DNA of 64,000 bases from Atherinomorus stipes (GCA_023101725.1 JALJCO010000083.1:538501-602500); one strand, 5' to 3'. Numbered from the stretch's first letter, positions 1-12,640 are shown. The notes: generated from the letters alone by a model not told the origin. Numbers and translations are program-made.

Positions 1-261
1 AGATGCCTGTCCCTTGTTACAGGTATTTTGTTCCACTGATCATGAGTAAGGTGCTGTAATTCGTCTGGGACAAATGTGTTTCTTTGTTTGCTTTATTATA
101 TCTTTAAAAAAAAAATAAAATCAGAATTTTATTTGACTAAATTATAATTTAGTACATTTTTATTTATTATTACTTTTTTCGGTTTTATGTTTTTTGAATT
201 ACTGTTGTGAATTTAGCCTTTTTCTTTGATGGGAGGGTGTGTGAACTTTCAAGCACAACTG
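1..261. mobile_element. Tc1-like short element, partial, cut by window start
   Basis: This is the distal part of the short Tc1-like element that recurs at 2607-3071, 9099-10211 and 14150-14430. It shares internal stretches with the reverse complement of the 2607 copy, such as the motif around 'ttgttccactgatcatg' and the 'tgtgaatttagcctttt' block. It ends with the family's terminal repeat 'caagcacaactg' at 250-261. No coding capacity is visible, so it is a non-autonomous copy. The Tc1-like assignment rests on the CAGTTGTGCTTG-type end and on the TA target duplication of the 9099 copy. Confidence 0.7.
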
Positions 262-858
262 TTTTTCTAGTAAATTCTGTACTTTATCTAAAATTTCATT
301 GTTTTGCTGTTTTGTGAAATACAGATGTTTTCTCTTTTTATAGGTTTCTAATGTTAATTATCATATTGAGCCTGTTTACATGCACGCCAAACTTTTGATC
401 ATTATCTGAATTATGGCAAATCAGATTACTGAAGTATTAGATAATAGTTATCTGAAAACGAGGAACAGATTAACACTCCGAGGCTTAGGATTGCCGTCAT
501 GTCTCATCTGGAGCATCTGGAGTCAACGTCATGCTGACATGAGTTGGGAATCTCAGGGAAAGAAACGCTTACTGAAAAATCGTTCCCAACAAGTTCTGCT
601 TGAATGACAAAAAAGAAGATTTTTTTCTTTTCTTTTTCCAGTGTTTCTTTTCATTTTCAGGGTGATTTTTAAAAAAAAAGATTTTAAAAGGGATACATGA
701 AACGGAACTGCAGAAATTCTAATCCTGTTTTTTGTATGTTCATGGAATTATTGAAATATTGACTTAATTATTAAAAATATTGACTTATTTTCATTTATTT
801 ATTATTTATTTAATTATTTATTTATTTGTCTGCTTATTTATTATTATTATTATTATTG

Positions 859-895
<37 letters not shown>

Positions 896-2606
896 AATTG
901 TTGTTTATTTAAGTGTCAAGCACCTTGGTTGGTGCCCAGCCCTCATGGGCTTATTAGACACTATCAAATAATATACAATACAACAGCCTCGTGGCAAAAT
1001 ACAGAACAAAGCATAACATAAAAGAAAAACCTATGAAAATTTGGGCACATACAGAGACAATAGTTCATCAAACGGGATGCAAAATATTTTGCCGCAGATA
1101 CCAGGCCTTTTTTCACAAATTTATTATCATTATTATTAATAATTTTTTTTTTTTTTTTTTTTTTTACTTGTTCTATTATTTTGATAAAAAGCTGGTGGGG
1201 CCAAGCAGAACAACACTTGTTTGTTTTTCTATTTCATCATCATTATTGTTATTGCTGAGTATTTTTACGTGCAGCTCTTTGGAGACATGTTCTGATTTAA
1301 AATCTATTTTGTTAATAAAATTGATTGGGTTGGATTAAAAGCCTGATTGATGGAAATTTAACCATGAGATGTTTTGTTTGTGTTTAGAAGGAAAGCAGCT
1401 TCACACACATTCACTTTTAAATGAATCCTGCTGACTTGTTTAACAAACAGTATCAGATCTTTTTTAGCCTTCATTTATTTGATTTTACTACATTAATGTT
1501 TAATTTGAGATTTAACAGAAATCTTTGTACTGTGGAAACAGGAAGCTGGTTTCAAACCCCAGCTTATTTGTTTTAAGCATTTGTAAACCAAAACTGACTG
1601 AATTTTGGTTCATATGACAGTAAAATATATTTATCCAACATGCTACTTTTAAATTGATTTTTTTTTTTTAAGTTTGCGTAAAAAGATTGAATGTAACTAG
1701 TTACAAAAAGGAAAAAAAAACAACAACAAAAAAAAAAACCACACAGATGCGATTAATTTTGACTGAAAATTCAAACACTGCCCGGCAGTAATCTTTTACT
1801 TTTAATCTAATAATGTCTCTTGTTCTATCTCTTTGTTCTTTCTTTTGATAAACGCGCTTGTTTTGTTTTTGTCTAACCTGTTTTCTTGGAAAACATCCTT
1901 TTCCTTGTTGATGTTTCTGTTTGTATTTAATAAAACATGTTTTTATACTTTATTTTAGTGAAACACATTCCAGAAGCAAAAAACAAGCATCATATTTCCA
2001 TCACATTTACAACATCAGTTACAGAGGTTTGTGGAACGTTCCATCCTGCAGCTCTGGGACACCTTGTTTGGGTCAAACACAGAAAACACTTGTATTTCTG
2101 CCACGGAATCCAAAAAGTCAATAAAAGTTGTCATTCTCTCAGCTCGGTTCTTATTCACACGCCCACATTCTCAAACTGCATTTTACTCCTCATCTACTTC
2201 GACTTTATCCAGATTTCAGCTCATTTATGAACATTTTAAATGCAACTTTGGGGGTTTTAGAAAAGTCTCTGTCAAGCAGCTGCTATTTTCCCTCTGGAGC
2301 CAGATCTGGTGCATCGTTATGACACCTCCATGTCTGGTTAGAGTTACATTTGCCAAATGGCTTTGGAGGATTTTTGGGAAACTGAATGTCTGACCTGTTT
2401 TCACTGTGAGGCAGACCTCGTGTAAAATAGATAAAACTGAAAGAGAAAAATGGAAACTACTTGTGGAGTTAAAACAATAACGACAGCGCTGCAGGATATC
2501 CAGCAGAGACCAAGGGGCGTGATTTCACTGTCAATCTAATGAAAACAAACATCCACTGATGAGCTTTTTCAAAATTCTGATCCATTTCCGATGTATGGAT
2601 ACATAA
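262..2606. other. Gene-free AT-rich stretch
   Basis: No gene is recognised. Homopolymer T and A runs (for example 1143-1165) and a compound microsatellite at 830-893 break up the sequence. The open frames here are short, low in complexity and unsupported by splice signals. Confidence 0.6.
830..893. repeat. Compound microsatellite (TTA)n then (ATTG)n
   Basis: TTA/TTAT units at about 830-862 run into at least seven ATTG/GATT tetranucleotide units at 863-893. This is a simple sequence repeat. Confidence 0.9.
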
Positions 2607-3071
2607 CAGTCGTCCTCAAAATTATTCATACCCTCCAATTAAAGAAAAGGCTAAATTCACAATAGTAATTCAAATAACAATAAACTAAAGAAACTAGTAA
2701 TAAATAAAAATTTACAAAACCCCCCCAGACACATCAGAGCACCTTTTCCATGACCAGTGGACCAACATACCTGTCAACAGGTGCAGACGTCTTTCTGAAC
2801 ATTGGAGAAAACACCTGACTGCAGTGATTGCCTCAAAGCATTACTCAACAAAATTTTAGCTTCAGAGCCCCAACATGCTTGTTTTAGTTTTTGCGTTTGT
2901 TTTTAATATTTCTTTTAAACCACAATCAAAATCAATGCCATAATTTTCATGTTTTCTTTTTTAGTTTTTTTTTAGTTTTCTTACTTTTGTCAATTTTAAC
3001 TTGTTTTACTGGCAGCAGATTTTTTTTTTTCCTTTTTAATTGAGGGGTATGAATAATTTTGAGGACAACTG
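2607..3071. mobile_element. Complete short Tc1-like element (465 bp)
   Basis: The left end (CAGTCGTCCTCAAAATTATT onward) is repeated inverted at the right end, where the element closes with 'gaggacaactg'. The terminal repeats are about 30 bp with few mismatches. The interior has no transposase frame. It acts as the uninterrupted reference for the 9099 copy: position 2903-2906 is a TTAA that corresponds to the site where that copy carries an insertion. The flanking TA duplication is decayed here. The class follows from the ends and the sister copies. Confidence 0.8.
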
Positions 3072-5061
3072 CATGAGCAGATATTTTCCAATATCATATC
3101 AGTTAACGTAAAATTGTTGTGATTATGGTCATTATTGCTGCTGTTGTTTTTGTATAAAGTTTCATTAAGCTGTAGTGAACCACACATCACCTCTAAATAA
3201 CAGAGCAGCTGATAAACAAGATTAATCCCATTTAAATTTTTCTCAAATAATTTCTAGGAAAAAAACTTACAGTAAATCAAAGATGATGTCTGTAGATTTT
3301 TTCATAATTTTAATAAAAAGAAAGGTGGTTATAATTTAGTGGTAACAACTATTTTAGTATTTAAGGTCCAAGAGAATGTAGGAAATAGGATGTATGTGAA
3401 TAATCTGGGAACACGAGATAGTCTGACAGCGGGGGGAACAGGAAATTCAACCCCATATCTGATCCACCAATCACTTCAATATTAGAGCCCCAACTCTAAT
3501 AAATGAAGAGCTTGATAAGTAAGTAATGGAGTGGAGCCGTGCAGTATGTGTCCCTGAACACCCCGAATCTGTGAAACCTGCATTCAGAGGACAAATGAGG
3601 CTGTGTTCTCCACACTGGATTCATTTCACCGCATCACAAAAAGCCTCCAATCTGTTTGTGCATGCATGACACATCTCTTTGTTTCCCATGGTCACGCTAA
3701 GAGCAGCAGCAGCAGCACAACCGAATGAGCTGTCTCTGTTCCTGGAAGTCCGCTCAAAACAATTATGCTGTGTACAATGTTTGTGTAATGAGCAATCCAT
3801 AATTTACTCACAGTGTAAACACCCTCAACCTTGACAGAATGCGAAGGCCCTTGAGACACATGGAAAGGAACAAACTGAGCTAAAGTGGTCAGCTAAAAAT
3901 TGTCATTGGGGTTTTAGCAGATGCTACTTTTATTTTGGGTATCACTGCATGGGTAACATCTCTATCTGGGATAAAACAGAATCAGATTATATTTGATCAT
4001 TTACATTCAGTCGCACTCAGAGTTTGCAGCAGCTTCTAACAGCTGCAGATGTTGGATAAGTGTAAGGTTAGAGTTTCATTATGACTGGGGGATCCGTGCC
4101 AGGATGCTCTCAGTGGCATGTAAAATAAAACCGTTTAAATCAACGTATGCAGATTTGTTCCTTGTTCCCTAAATTCAATACCTGTAAATTTAGTCAAATC
4201 TTCTACATTTAAGGCCCACAAGTTCTAAAGAGTAAGGCCCTGATTTACTAAGAATTCAAATGAAGAGCGTTAATGTTACACAGGCAATCATGGCCGTAGC
4301 TGATCTCACAAAAATACGTGACATGAGCACGAACAGTTTTACTCATTTACGTGTCCCAGACATGTAACTGCTTCAAATTAGGTGTCATTGAAACGTAAAG
4401 CTGCGCAATGTTAAGTCAATGGTGAAACTTTTCGTGTCCCCACACACGAACCTTTCTGCTTCAAATTACGTGCTGCTGACACATAAAACTGTGCAATGTA
4501 AAACCAACAAATCCTCTAAAAGAATCACACCCATATTAGGTCCTTTGAGCACAAAAATACGGACTAAATCATGTTTTTAATATCCACTCAGTTCATATGT
4601 GCCATCCACGTGCAATATGCAGCCTAAAAACCTAAAAGGACAACCAGACAACAACAAAAACACAATTTGTGAAACTCCTAGAAATGAGATCCAGGTGGGG
4701 AAAAAAGGAAATTATCCTTTAACCTCATGAGTTTGTGAGTTAATTTCAAATGGAGAGAATAGCCCCACCCTTCCAGACTTAATAATGAATATAAAGGAAG
4801 TGAAAACATGGCAGAAGCCCCTTTGGGCCTCAGCAGACTCGGTACACCTGGATTTGGTCTGTTCATCCCGTTCAGGTCTGAATGCTTCAGAATGAAGTGT
4901 TTGTAGCTGTTGCTGCATGCTGTCTGTCATCTAGTGGCAAATTCTAATAACCTGGCAGCAACACAGAGCAGAATAAAAAGAATGGAAGGAAAAAAAAATA
5001 CAGATGAAAGGAAAACAGAAGACTGGTGCCCAGGAAGGGGGCTGCTGACTGACAGATAACT
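3072..5061. other. Gene-free stretch, possible short element at about 4230-4560
   Basis: No gene is seen. Around 4230 the text 'ccctgatttactaagaattc', followed by several ACGTG/ACGTAA-type motifs, resembles the start of a teleost short repeat of the 'gatttactaa' kind. I cannot define its end. The remainder shows no recognisable structure. Confidence 0.35.
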
Positions 5062-5298
5062 TTAAAATCGGTTTTGAGCATGTAACAGCATCCTTGCGTC
5101 GTTGAGCAGATTAGCAGCGGGGACGGCTCCCCCATCCACGGCGGGCTCGGGTTCAGCACCCTGGACAGCGATCAGGAACGTCTCAGTGCAGAAATCATCC
5201 GCATCAGCAGGAAAAATGTTGGAGGGTAAAAGGATTTGTTTATAATCGCCGACCTTCCTGAACCCCGGTGTTGTGTACAAATTTGATTTGGTGTTGGG
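5062..5298 (-). CDS. Candidate 3'-terminal coding exon, product unknown
   Basis: Read on the minus strand, a strong pyrimidine tract (CCACATTTCCCTGCTTCCCTTCAG) precedes 5298. From there an open frame of 78 codons starts on a codon boundary and ends at a stop at 5062. The peptide starts PNTKSNLYTTPGFRKVGDYK and includes ADADDFCTETFLIAVQGAEP and NLLNDARMLL. It is compositionally ordinary protein, and its third positions are GC-rich against very AT-rich surroundings, which suggests selection on codons. No AATAAA follows closely, so this could also be an internal exon with an unseen donor, or a relic. I do not recognise the protein family. Confidence 0.35.
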   Translation of the reverse strand, partial: PNTKSNLYTTPGFRKVGDYKQILLPSNIFPADADDFCTETFLIAVQGAEPEPAVDGGAVPAANLLNDARMLLHAQNRF

Positions 5299-5469
5299 CT
5301 GAAGGGAAGCAGGGAAATGTGGAGACAGAGACACAACACAAGCCTGTTCATCTAAACATCTCTGGTGACTGAAAACGGATGAATATCAGAGCAGTCAGAG
5401 GAGATGAAGCTCCCTCTTCCTCATATACGCGAGCCCCCACCATGAGAGGGCAGAACATAGTTCATTTCT

Positions 5470-6250
5470 GAGTTTTTACATGTGTTACAGGACCCTGAGG
5501 TCCTCTGGCAGCCTGTTCATCATCCCAAAATCTAAAACCCCCCAGGGAGGCTGCATTAGGCTACAGCCCCCCATACCAGAGGACATCAGAACTACAGACA
5601 TTGTTGATATTTTTAAAAGGAGACTCAAGACTTACCTTGTTATTTTCTCTTTTATTCTTTTTCATTTAGTCTTTTATATCCGTTTTTTTTTTACTATTTT
5701 TATTCTCATGTTTTTAAAGATTTTTATTTATTCTGCTTTTGTGATCATCCCTTTATCGATTACATATGTCTGTACACTTTATTATGATTTCATTTGTATC
5801 TTTTATCATTAAACTTTTATCATTTAAACATTTTAGAGTTTATAATGACTGTATCCATTGCCCGTTCTTATCTTTTCTTATTGTCTTTTAATCTTTTCGT
5901 TTTTAGCTCCAGTGCTTCCTCCATGCTGGGAGTTGTGTTTGGTCTGCCCCCAGGGGAAATGCTGTCTCCCCTCGGCCTGGAGGACTGGGGGGTTCTGCAC
6001 CATGTTTGGAGCTCGCCGTGGTCTATCTGGGTCGGGTTGGTCTCTGTGGCAGGTTTCAGCGTGGATCGCCCCCTATAGCTGTTTTTTCCTCACTGCAGCT
6101 TTGCCATATTACGACTTTTCAGGTATGTGCTGTGCATGTTCGTGTACATGTGTGTGAGACAGGGTTTCATGATTTTATTGTTCTTATTTTTGTGAAGCAC
6201 TTTGTGCTGCATTCTTTGTATGAAAAGTGCTGTATAAATAAAGTTTGACT
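5470..6250 (+). mobile_element. LINE 3' end (L2/CR1-like), decayed
   Basis: An open frame near 5480-5640 ends in a peptide resembling the C-terminus of fish LINE reverse transcriptases, with the basic motif DIFKRRLKTYL. A long, partly GC-rich 3' UTR follows. The end shows the characteristic 'gaaaagtgctgtataaataaag' type tail at about 6222-6243. The reverse transcriptase core is absent, so this is a 5'-truncated dead copy, as usual for LINE insertions. A second 3' end of the same general type lies at 57876-58430 on the other strand. The clade is inferred from tail and motif. Confidence 0.65.
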
Positions 6251-6324
6251 TCATTTGAGCAAATGAACACTAATCTTTCAATTCCCAATATTTATGATCC
6301 ATGATCGGGATTCAAAGCTCCTTT

Positions 6325-6962
6325 GAGGGATGGGCAAATCGATTCCCTGGAGTCGATACATCGATATCAGCCAGACAAAATATCAGAATCGATACTTTTT
6401 TGAGTATCGTGATACCACTACAGATACAAAACATGAGATTTGTTTCCACTTCTGAGAGGTTTATGAGATCAAATGATGAGTGAAAGCAGCCAGATTCTAG
6501 CTTCTGTGTCACGTGATGGTGTTAGCCTGTCAGATGTCATGATGATGCTGTTACTGTTAGTGATGATGATGATGTTTTGTTCATTTTATTAACAGGTTAT
6601 TGCACATTATGTTTTCGTGAATTTATAATATTACTATTACATTTTATATCCGAACATTTTCCACTGAATAAATGTAAACAATCTTTACCTATGCAATTTG
6701 ATAAGTGAAAGAAGTTTTTAATCTTATTTTTATTTAACTTACTCATCAATATGATTTATGAATGTTTTAAAAGGATTTTTTTTCCCTCAAGTTTTACTTA
6801 TATTTAATATTACCCTTGTATTCAAAATATTAATGCAAACTTTACAATCATGTGATTTTCTTTTAAGGAACAAAGAGAATTGGTATCTACATTGGTATGG
6901 ATGAAAAAGTCCCATAACTGGTATCATATCGATGGGAAAAATTTCAGTGTCGCCCATCCCTA
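6325..6962. mobile_element. hAT-like non-autonomous element with 8-bp duplication
   Basis: The ends are inverted: 'gagggatgggc' on the left and 'gcccatcccta' on the right. They are flanked by near-identical 8-bp direct repeats GCTCCTTT (6317-6324) and GCTGCTTT (6963-6970). The subterminal regions carry repeated 'atcgat' and 'gatac' motifs usual in this class of teleost repeats. The interior is AT-rich with no transposase. The 8-bp duplication is diagnostic of hAT-type integration. One mismatch between the duplications indicates an old insertion. Confidence 0.8.
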
Positions 6963-6970
6963 GCTGCTTT

Positions 6971-9096
6971 ACAAAACTGATTTTAATTCTACTTAATCTC
7001 ATTTCTGCCTTTAAGAATGTTCATTGTGACACTTGAACCCAATATTTTTAGGATTTTTAAATCATTACAGATATAAACTCTTTCTGTTTTCACATCAGCT
7101 AATTGCTTGTATTCACATGACATCACATCTCCATCTGAGTCTGGAAAAGTGAACCAAATGCACCTACACTGACATCTGCGATAGAAGTCAAATGACTAAC
7201 TTCAATGAGACAGTAAACCTGAACACTTCTGATTAAGTGTCTCATAGCGACAGATGAGGAAACAGATTTCTCTTGTTTAAAGCTTTTACATATTTGAAAG
7301 TATTCAGTCTAGCAGCATTTAATAAAGGGGAAAGCTTCATGTAAAAGCAGTGTATCTATAAAAATCTTGAGAAAACAGTCGGATTTAATGGTGCTGATGA
7401 ATCTGGGCCGTGTCTGTTTCTCGGTCACAGGCACAGACTGTGGAGACAGATAATATTCCTTCAAATCAGTTATACTGAGTTTAAAGGAGCTCTGACATTG
7501 TGGGGAAGCAGATTTAACCTTCAGTGGAACAAGGTTTTCTCAGAAAGCAGAAAGAATGAAACATGTTCCACCTTTTCGTCAGCAGGGCTTCACTTCAAAC
7601 ATCCTGACATGCATGGACAGAAACTACAAGGAGGGCTGCCCAATGCCATGAAACTGGGAAAAAACAGACATTTCTGTCAGTTTCAAAGCATTCCACCACC
7701 AACTCTTTGTTCTTCAGAGTCATTTCATCCACTCAGTGCAGTACTATTCTCCTCCCACTCCCTCCAAACACACAAAGTGTTGTCACACATAACACCTGAA
7801 CAGTTTTTCTGGACTTTTCTCGCAGTTGCTTTTCACAAAGTGCTTCACAGCAGGAGATTTTCTGCTGGAGATGGACTCTCCTGGCTGGAAATGTAAGGGA
7901 GAGGGCATGGGAACCCACAGGAGGGAGGATGTGATGTTCAGTCCACACAGTTGAAATTGCTTTTTTCTTCACGTGGAGCATAGCAGATCCATGTTGCGTT
8001 GATCGATACAGCTGAACAGTAGCGGGGAGTGAGTGGAAAGCCTTTCAGGTGTTTCATAACTTAAATGTCAGGAAAAGATTCCTGTAGTTGCTACTGTAAA
8101 TTGTTTAAAAATCCAAAGGATTGTACATGTTGTTAGATTTCCAAACTCAAAAAGAGTTAAAGACTCAGGCAGGTTTTTAAAAGTTTTGATGGTGATCATG
8201 ATTTTCTGTGATCAATCCAATTAATCTCAATGTTTTGTGCAGAATTTACTAATGAATTCTAAAAGTAGAATCATGCAAACGTTTTAATCAAAGTACTGTT
8301 ATATGACTAAAAGTAATGTTTGGTTTACAAATAATTCCAGGAAATAAACAGCAGCATTGTCTTTGCACAGCAGCAGTAACAATAATTCTTGTAAATCTAA
8401 AATTGAATTTCAAAATTATGCACGAGAAAGAAGGATGACAATTTCAGGATTGATTTGTTCTTTTGGAGTGAAGCATGTGTACTTTTCCGGGCTGAAACTA
8501 GAGCAGGACTGAAAAGAACAGATCTGTTAGGTTGGAAAAGAAAATGCCTGATTTTCCTTCACAGATAAAATAACCTGTTTAACATTTTATAATTAAAATT
8601 AGGGAACGAAAAGAGTGACCATTATTTTGTTGTAAATAAACTGTAGCAAACACCATATGTCCACATTGCCCACATGCATTGACAAAATTATCTAAAAAAC
8701 CTACAATGAAACAGTCCAAACATGCATCCTGCACAAATGCTCCATACACTTAGAAATTTAGATTATCGGATGAGCATAATTCAGTCATGGCACACATAAT
8801 TTGAATTTAATCAGATTACATCTGATCAATTATCCCTTCTTTGTTGAATTCAAATATTTTATATAAGAGAACCCGTTTGGTTTGAATTCATCCAAAATCA
8901 AACTAAATCAAGTCGTATTGTAAGAACAAGCTTTTCATTATCAGGGCTTTTACTGTTACTCTTGTTCAATAAACCAATATGGGCTGTGATGGTTTTATTC
9001 AAATCCATCTTGATCTTTTTTTCATCAGATTTAAGTTAATTTGATGCACAAAAACATGATTTTGTTTAATCCAATCATTTGCATTCAGGGTGCAAA
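6971..9096. other. Gene-free stretch
   Basis: No gene or recognisable repeat is seen. An open frame of 132 codons at 7498-7896 has no supporting start, splice or family features and is judged accidental. Confidence 0.5.
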
Positions 9097-9098
9097 TA

Positions 9099-10211
9099 CA
9101 GTTGTGCTTGAAAATTTCCATCAAAAAAAGACTAAATTCACAATAGTAAGTCAAATAACACAAAACTGAAAAAAGTCAGAATTAATAGAAATTTCCTAAA
9201 TTACGATTTAAAAAATAAAATACTGATTTTGAATTTCTGTTAAAAGAATACTTAAAAAAAAAAAAAAAAAAAAAACTGTCCCAGATGAATTAAAGATCCT
9301 CATGAAGAGTGGGTCAAAATACCTGTCAACAAGTGCAGAAGTCTTTTTGAACATTACAGAAATAACTTGATTGCAGTGGTTGTCTTAAAGTGCTGGTCAA
9401 CAAAATTTTAGCTCAGGAGCCCCATCATGCTTGTATAGCCTACTTGTTTTATTTTTTGTTCGTTTGTCTTTAAAGTTGTACTTCCGTGGTCATTTCATTA
9501 ATATTTCTGTGCTCTCCATTATTATTGAATGCATTCTGCATCGTTTCTGTTTAAAAAAACCTTCTGGTATCTTTGTATCCAGCTGTATTTGTATACTAGA
9601 AGAGAGGCTTGTGGTCCAACGGCAGCTTTTCCAGGTCCTTCTCATGAATTTCCGTCTGATTGGCTGCCTCCCATCAGTGTATGAAGGAAGCTCCGCCCTC
9701 CGCTCTTATTTCGTTACAGACAGGAAATAGAGCCGACAAACAAGTTTGTTCCGCCATGCTAACAAACAGTTAGCTGATTAGCTTCTCAACTCCGAAGCTA
9801 CAGTCGTGCTGTCTTTACTTCTAGTGTGTAGTGGAGGGTTACCTGCCTTCCAATGGACAGATAGAAACCCCACGTGGGATACGCTATTTGCAATGTGATG
9901 TAGAAGTGCGAGGCTGTTCGCAATTAACTCTTTTCTTCGTATTGTTTCTCTGATGAGAAAGCACAGCCGACTGGGGGGAACGCAACGCTAGTAAGTCAGC
10001 ATGTGGAAGTAAACAAGGGGAAACCCTCCGTATTTCAGAAGGAGCAAGTTAAACGGGTTTTCAGTGGAAGGAGGCCTTTAACATTTCTGTTGAACCACAA
10101 TTCAAAATCAATGCTATAGTGTTCATGCATTTTTAGTTATTATTACTTTTGTCAGTTTCATCTTACATTTGTTCTGTAATGGAAGGGTATGTAAAGCTTC
10201 AAGCACAACTG
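9099..10211. mobile_element. Tc1-like short element interrupted by a TTAA element
   Basis: The ends CAGTTGTGCTTG (9099-9110) and CAAGCACAACTG (10200-10211) are perfect inverted repeats, flanked by TA on both sides (9097-9098, 10212-10213), as expected for Tc1/mariner integration. The flanks inside the ends align with the complete copy at 2607-3071. About 610 bp of unrelated sequence (9470-10081) interrupts the alignment. Without it this copy would be about 500 bp, close to the reference copy. Confidence 0.85.
9470..10081. mobile_element. TTAA-target element nested in the Tc1-like copy
   Basis: The insert is bounded by TTAA at 9470-9473 and 10078-10081. Its ends are loosely inverted: 'ttaaagttgtacttccgtgg' against the reverse complement 'ttaaaggcctccttccactg'. 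The empty target is visible in the sister copy at 2903-2906, where one TTAA joins the two flanks. Duplication of TTAA is the signature of piggyBac-type transposition. The interior is more CpG-rich than the host element and has no transposase frame, so it is non-autonomous. Confidence 0.8.
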
Positions 10212-10639
10212 TAACATATCAATCTAATCGTGTGTTTCCTGACAACTATATTTATGATATTTCCACCTGTTTCACTACTGTAATATGACTTTAACGCTTC
10301 TAGTACAGTTGGTTTTTATAAGTACAATAGCAAACGCTGCAAAACGGTGCATTATGGAACAGAGGGAGCCACAAAGCATGGTGGGAAATATTCAAACAAA
10401 CCCACAGGATCAATTACACTGAACTGTTGATTTGAAGTAGTGACTTTTATTGGACTAAAGAATGCAAATCGTTTTCATGTAACTTTTCTTTGTTCCATGT
10501 TAAACCAGTCGAGGATCATTTTGGAGCATAGAACCAATTTGTACATGAAAAATGAACATATTCCTATTTAATTCACCAAACGATGCCCTAGTTGATTTTT
10601 TAAGTGTAGAAAAGAAGTTGCTTTCTTTTTCTATGGTTT

Positions 10640-10870
10640 GTTGTTTTTTTTTTCTATGTGCATTTCTTTTTTTCAGTTTACTGTAATTTTTGTTGTGATA
10701 TTTCATATATTTCCCAGATAGATATGATATTGTATATTTGTATTTTTTATTGTTTAAAGTATTTATTTCATGGATTTTGCTCGGTTTCTGTGTCCAGTAG
10801 CCAAGCAACAACATTTCATTGCCAAATTCACTGTTGTGTTTTTTGTGCAATGACAATAAAGAAAGTCTAT
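10640..10870 (+). mobile_element. LINE 3' tail fragment
   Basis: The sequence ends in 'ttttgtgcaatgacaataaa' (10840-10859), preceded by 'aacaacatttcattgccaaa'. This matches the ending of a common class of fish and vertebrate LINE-derived repeats. No reverse transcriptase is present. Its upstream boundary is uncertain. Confidence 0.5.
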
Positions 10871-11206
10871 GTCTAAGTTTTTATTTGTAATATTTTGCCC
10901 TGAATAGTCTGGAATTCCAACAGAATGTAATAAAGCACAATGATCAGAATTTGTGTTTAATCTCCAATCAGGAGTATGAAAAATAAATCACGTCCCCTGA
11001 AGAAAACTACTTTTATTTCACGCTTCCTGTTCATTGCAGGATTTCCTTACAGTTTAATAACATCTGACAAAGTAACTCATAAGCGATGTTGAAATGGTGG
11101 AGGATTCTGTTATTTTCCATCCACACTCTGAAGGGATTCTTTGTACTGTCTGTCTTTTGAAGCCGTGAGGAAGAACTGAAACCTGTCTGCCGGAACAAAG
11201 CCAATC

Positions 11207-11246
<40 letters not shown>

Positions 11247-12365
11247 TACAAAGACCACACAACAGTGGCCTTGTTGCATTATGCTATTGATTGCTCGGTC
11301 TCAGTGCTCCAGTGATTATAAGATTCAGCTGTGCAGCCGAGGGCTCGATTCCTTATTAATTCACTTCGCCCCCCCCCCCCCAATCCTCGCTGAGCTTTTG
11401 TTGGGAATGTTTTGACAAGATAGAGATCTCAGAGGCGAAGACAAAAGCTGTGCAACACTGATTCCAGGAAGGACTGACATTATTATGGTAATAATTACCA
11501 GAACAAAGAGTAAAACTGTCTCATTTAGCAGAGTCACAGAGGACGGGGTATTGTTTGGTGGCTTCTTTTCAATTTTATGCACAAAAGTTGTGCTTTATGT
11601 TTTCTTTTCCTATTACTGGAGCACAGTGGTGACAATCTTAATTCAGATTATGACATCGATTGTGTGTTTCTGTGTGAAGATGAAAACTGCTGCTGTTGCT
11701 ATTTACAGCCAATTTTGATATTTCAAGAGTAACAAGCAAAAATGATAATTTAAAAAAAAAAGTAGAAAAGATTAAATCCATCAGAGATGTGTGACATGTA
11801 TCCTCTGTACTGATTCTGTTTCATTCTTCCACCTGGCAGCCCGGACACGCAACATGCGTCAAGGCTACAGTCGCTCATCTGTTTGATGTTTGCTCGTGTT
11901 TTTACGCTTCAGGTCTTTCAAAGCAGATCCGGCCAGTGGAAGGGCAGAGAGTGGTTTTTGAAGGTAAACAAATGCACACGTCTGTTCAGCAGCCTGTCAG
12001 CGACGTCCGTGACAACAGATGCAGAGGCATTCAACATGCTCCAGGACACTCCTGCATGTCACACTTCAAATTTAGCTGTCAGACTGCGCATCGAAATTGT
12101 TTTCCTTTTTTATTTATGTGTCAGGAAGGAGTTGATGGGCTTATAAAGAACTTAAAAAGAATGTTGGTATAACAAACATCAGTGACTCGGTCACATTCTG
12201 AGGGTTGACATTTAGTCTGTGACATTTTCATTTCTTTGTGGACAAAAATGGAGTTTACAGTTATATGTCCTGCTCTGATCTGGTGATGGGGGAATGATGA
12301 CGTCGCCAGCAGGTGCATCAAAGGAGCCACACTGCTATAGGGGGAAAAAAAAAATCATATCATGG
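10871..12365. other. Gene-free stretch with a (GT)n tract
   Basis: Apart from the GT microsatellite at 11208-11244 and a C run near 11370-11382, I recognise nothing. The open frames are short and those through the GT tract are repeat translations. Confidence 0.5.
11208..11244. repeat. (GT)n microsatellite
   Basis: An uninterrupted GT dinucleotide run of about 18 units. Confidence 0.95.
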
Positions 12366-12600
12366 CAGATTTGACATTTTTTGGCCATTTTGAAAGATGG
12401 GACTAAGGGTCGGATCAATTAAAGGTTTACATGTATAAAAACGTGAGCTATCTCACTGCACACGCAAAAAAATGTACAAACTGATCTGCTAACAGCATGC
12501 TAAAAGGGTGCGGTTTTTCAAAAGTGCTAAATGGCGCCTGTTATCCGTTTTGCCCTTTTGCTCCAATTAATATGCAATATGGGGCTATCTACTTTAGAAA
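12366..12600. mobile_element. Possible short interspersed element, poorly bounded
   Basis: Motifs such as 'cacacgcaaaaaaatgtaca' and 'ccaattaatatgcaatatgg' resemble a widespread fish repeat that begins with a 'gatttactaa' motif; a related start may lie at about 4230. No clear terminal repeats or target duplication are visible, so the call is weak. Confidence 0.3.
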
Positions 12601-12634
12601 TCTACAGTTTTATTTGCCTATTTAACATCATGTA

Positions 12635-12640
<6 letters not shown>

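Noticed and set aside
7498..7896. 132-codon open frame on the plus strand
   Set aside because: No family motif, no start context or splice signals, and composition like the surroundings. Frames of this length occur by chance in 64 kb.
11031..11279. Histidine/threonine-rich frames across the GT tract
   Set aside because: They are translations of a dinucleotide microsatellite.
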